A stretch of 13,856 nt of DNA, taken from CAYFPX01 sp964501915 (GTDB lineage Bacteria > Myxococcota_A > UBA796 > CAJQPC01). Location of the stretch: positions 1-13,856 of the forward strand of contig CAZCVP010000215.1 of assembly GCA_964501915.1 (NCBI GenBank). Reading direction: 5' to 3'. Every line of letters begins with the position of its first letter. Position 1 is the first letter of the stretch. The notes beneath the pieces are model-generated. The model saw only the letters and a program-made list of their open reading frames with translations. It was not told the DNA's origin and did not search any database. Shown here in pieces: positions 12,844 through 13,856 of the stretch. The translations under genes and the position numbers were made by a program.

Positions 12844-13165
12844 GACCTCGAGGACGTTCGCCCCCGGGGTCACGAACTTCGCCGAGCAGCTCCGGGCCTG
12901 GGGGGTCGCCCGTGCGGCCTTCGAGCTGGCGGTGGCCGACGTCGCGGGCGCCTTCTCCAGGGCCCGCGCTGCCGGTCAGCTCGACGAACAAGCCCGTCAG
13001 AGGTTGTTGCGGCGAACGAGGCCGGCCCTGGTCGGCAGCGAGCTCCTCTCCCGGTGGCTCCGGGCGCTCCTGACCCAGGCCGGCGATCTCTCCGCCCTCG
13101 AGGCCGCCGTGGACTTCCTCGGTCGCACACAGCTGATGCTGGTGCTGCCCGGAGGACCTCGATGA
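12842..13165 (+). CDS. Small helical protein, unknown function, first of an ATGA-coupled pair
   Basis: 107 aa from ATG 12842, with GGAGG six bases upstream. The sequence is almost entirely helix-forming: FAEQLRAWGVARAAFELAVA, then DVAGAFSRARAAGQLDEQAR, then a basic turn (QRLLRRTRPALVG). It ends in LLSRWLRALLTQAGDLSALE and FLGRTQLMLVLPGGPR. There are no Cys, no signal peptide and no catalytic motif. It could be a small adaptor or bundle protein. Its TGA overlaps the next gene's ATG (ATGA), so the two are probably co-translated. The longer plus-strand open frame beginning at 12481 is in a different register and is a shadow. Confidence 0.6.
   Translation: MTSRTFAPGVTNFAEQLRAWGVARAAFELAVADVAGAFSRARAAGQLDEQARQRLLRRTRPALVGSELLSRWLRALLTQAGDLSALEAAVDFLGRTQLMLVLPGGPR
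13151..13155 (+). promoter_or_regulatory. Shine-Dalgarno setting the start at 13162
   Basis: GGAGG, six bases, then ATG-ATG at 13162-13167. It shows that translation of the second gene begins here rather than at any upstream in-frame codon in the open frame reaching back to 12481. It lies inside the last codons of the first gene. Confidence 0.7.
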
Positions 13166-13773
13166 TGGCCCGGGGAGGCGCGGTGGTGCTGCGGGTGGTC
13201 CCCCCGGACCACGCCGGGATCGAGGGCCTGGTGCGCCGGCGCCTGCTGAGCCTGGCCGACCCCGGCCAGGTCCCCTGGGTCATCTTCCAGGAGTGGGTCG
13301 GGACCCGGACCCAGGACCTGGACCTGGCCTGGTTCCAGCGCCGCGACGCCGCCGCCACCGTCGCCGAGGGCCAGTGCCTGCGGGCGATGGCCGGCGTGGA
13401 GCGCTTCGAGGTCTCGGGGCCCCGCATCGAGGCCAAGCCCCTGGAGCGCCGGACCTGGAGCCTCGGCGGGCCCCTCGCCGCGACCCACCTCCTGGTCGGC
13501 GGTGCCCTGGCGGGCCTGCACGAGGTGGCGCAGGCCGACCCCGTCTACCTGGGCGTGCCCAGCGACCGCGGCATCATCGCCGCCCGCCAGGAGCTGGTGG
13601 ACGACGGGACCTTCCGGGCCATCGTCGACGGCCTCCACACCCGGCGGCTCGCGGATCCGGTGGGCCTGACCCTGCCCCCCTGGCTCTACGTCGCCGAGGG
13701 AGATCGCCTCACCGGCGTGCTCCACCGGGACGGCCGGATCGAGCGGGCGGCCGGTGGGCCCTGGATCGCCTGA
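13162..13773 (+). CDS. Unknown protein, second of an ATGA-coupled pair
   Basis: 203 aa from ATG 13162 (or 13165), placed by the GGAGG at 13151-13155. It opens with a strand (GAVVLRVVPPDHAGIEGLV), a basic helix (RRRLLSLADPGQVPWVIFQE) and WVGTRTQDLDLAWFQRRDAA. A middle section has PRIEAKPLERRTWSLGGPLA, then VYLGVPSDRGIIAARQELVD. The end is strand rich (LPPWLYVAEGDRLTGVLHRD). I do not recognise a family. The GVPSDRGIIAARQE segment is the most motif-like part and might be a ligand-binding or conserved surface loop. It is soluble, with no signal peptide. It is coupled to the helical protein upstream and ends 4 bp from the stop of a convergent gene at 13778. Confidence 0.75.
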   Translation: MMARGGAVVLRVVPPDHAGIEGLVRRRLLSLADPGQVPWVIFQEWVGTRTQDLDLAWFQRRDAAATVAEGQCLRAMAGVERFEVSGPRIEAKPLERRTWSLGGPLAATHLLVGGALAGLHEVAQADPVYLGVPSDRGIIAARQELVDDGTFRAIVDGLHTRRLADPVGLTLPPWLYVAEGDRLTGVLHRDGRIERAAGGPWIA

Positions 13774-13777
13774 GCCG

Positions 13778-13856
13778 CTACGGTCCGGGCCCCAGCGACG
13801 CCCGGTGGGCGATCCAGTACCAGTAGGCCCCGGCGGCGAGCACGGAGTCCTCGCGC
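13778..13856 (-). CDS. C-terminal end of a gene entering from the right edge
   Basis: On the minus strand a frame is open from the window edge to TAG at 13778-13780 and encodes REDSVLAAGAYWYWIAHRAS, then LGPGP and the stop. The aromatic-rich, otherwise ordinary composition looks like real protein. The stop lies 4 bp from the convergent gene's stop, the spacing seen elsewhere in this window. Only about 25 residues are visible, so no function can be given. Confidence 0.45.
   Translation of the reverse strand, partial: REDSVLAAGAYWYWIAHRASLGPGP

Noticed and set aside
12481..13161. Upstream extension of the 13162-13773 gene
   Set aside because: It is antisense to one gene and out of frame with another. 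The GGAGG at 13151-13155 fixes the start at 13162.

Overview
This is a very GC-rich, tightly packed window. It most likely comes from a Myxococcota-type (former deltaproteobacterial) genome. The best taxonomic clue is the large PKD-repeat surface protein (5464-8748), which ends in a MYXO-CTERM-like tag (GCGCS, hydrophobic segment, RLRRRHG). A near-consensus sigma-54 promoter upstream of it, a Cys-anchored lipoprotein start followed by a Ser/Asp/Thr-rich stretch, and lamin-tail and FG-GAP type secreted-protein pieces fit the same group. No rRNA, tRNA or CRISPR array was recognised.

Left third (1-5400): a gene graveyard with a few intact genes. From left to right it holds an internally deleted ISAs1-like transposase (214-725, minus) and a lamin-tail-like secreted-protein remnant without a proper N-terminus (774-1337, plus). 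Next come an intact unknown exported protein with a TTG start (1351-2238, minus) and a toxin-antitoxin-like pair. The pair is a 69-aa protein (3008-3217) coupled by GTGA to a MNT/AbiEii-type nucleotidyltransferase (2411-3011) that is frameshifted at a nine-base G tract. The pair sits directly behind the N-terminal stub of an FG-GAP lipoprotein (about 3300-3581). After these come an intact unknown exported/membrane protein (3654-4415), the C-terminal half of a frameshifted short-chain dehydrogenase (4479-4885), and an internal fragment of an M1-like peptidase (about 4886-5260).

Middle (5400-8750): a sigma-54 promoter (5406-5420) drives a 1094-aa exported protein. It carries five PKD domains, one Ig/cadherin-like domain, a thrombospondin-3-like calcium-binding stretch, four Fn3-like repeats, a GDT-repeat linker and the C-terminal sorting tag.

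Polyamine locus (8844-10912): the most interesting part. The first gene encodes a fused S-adenosylmethionine decarboxylase (SpeD) and spermidine synthase (SpeE), with the catalytic SpeD residues kept at S63, H68 and C83. The second gene overlaps it by 10 bp and is a diverged copy of the same fusion. It has lost the pyruvoyl-forming serine, the catalytic cysteine and most of the aminopropyltransferase binding residues. This active/dead pairing resembles the AdoMetDC-prozyme arrangement of trypanosomatids and could be a bacterial counterpart. That reading is inference.

Right part (10894-13856): small genes of unknown function, packed with overlaps. They include a protein with an L7/L12-like helical segment, a Cys-motif small protein, a GTGA-coupled minus-strand pair with one membrane protein, and an ATGA-coupled plus-strand pair. 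The latter two pairs diverge from start codons that appear to share one CATG palindrome. The C-terminus of another gene enters from the right edge.
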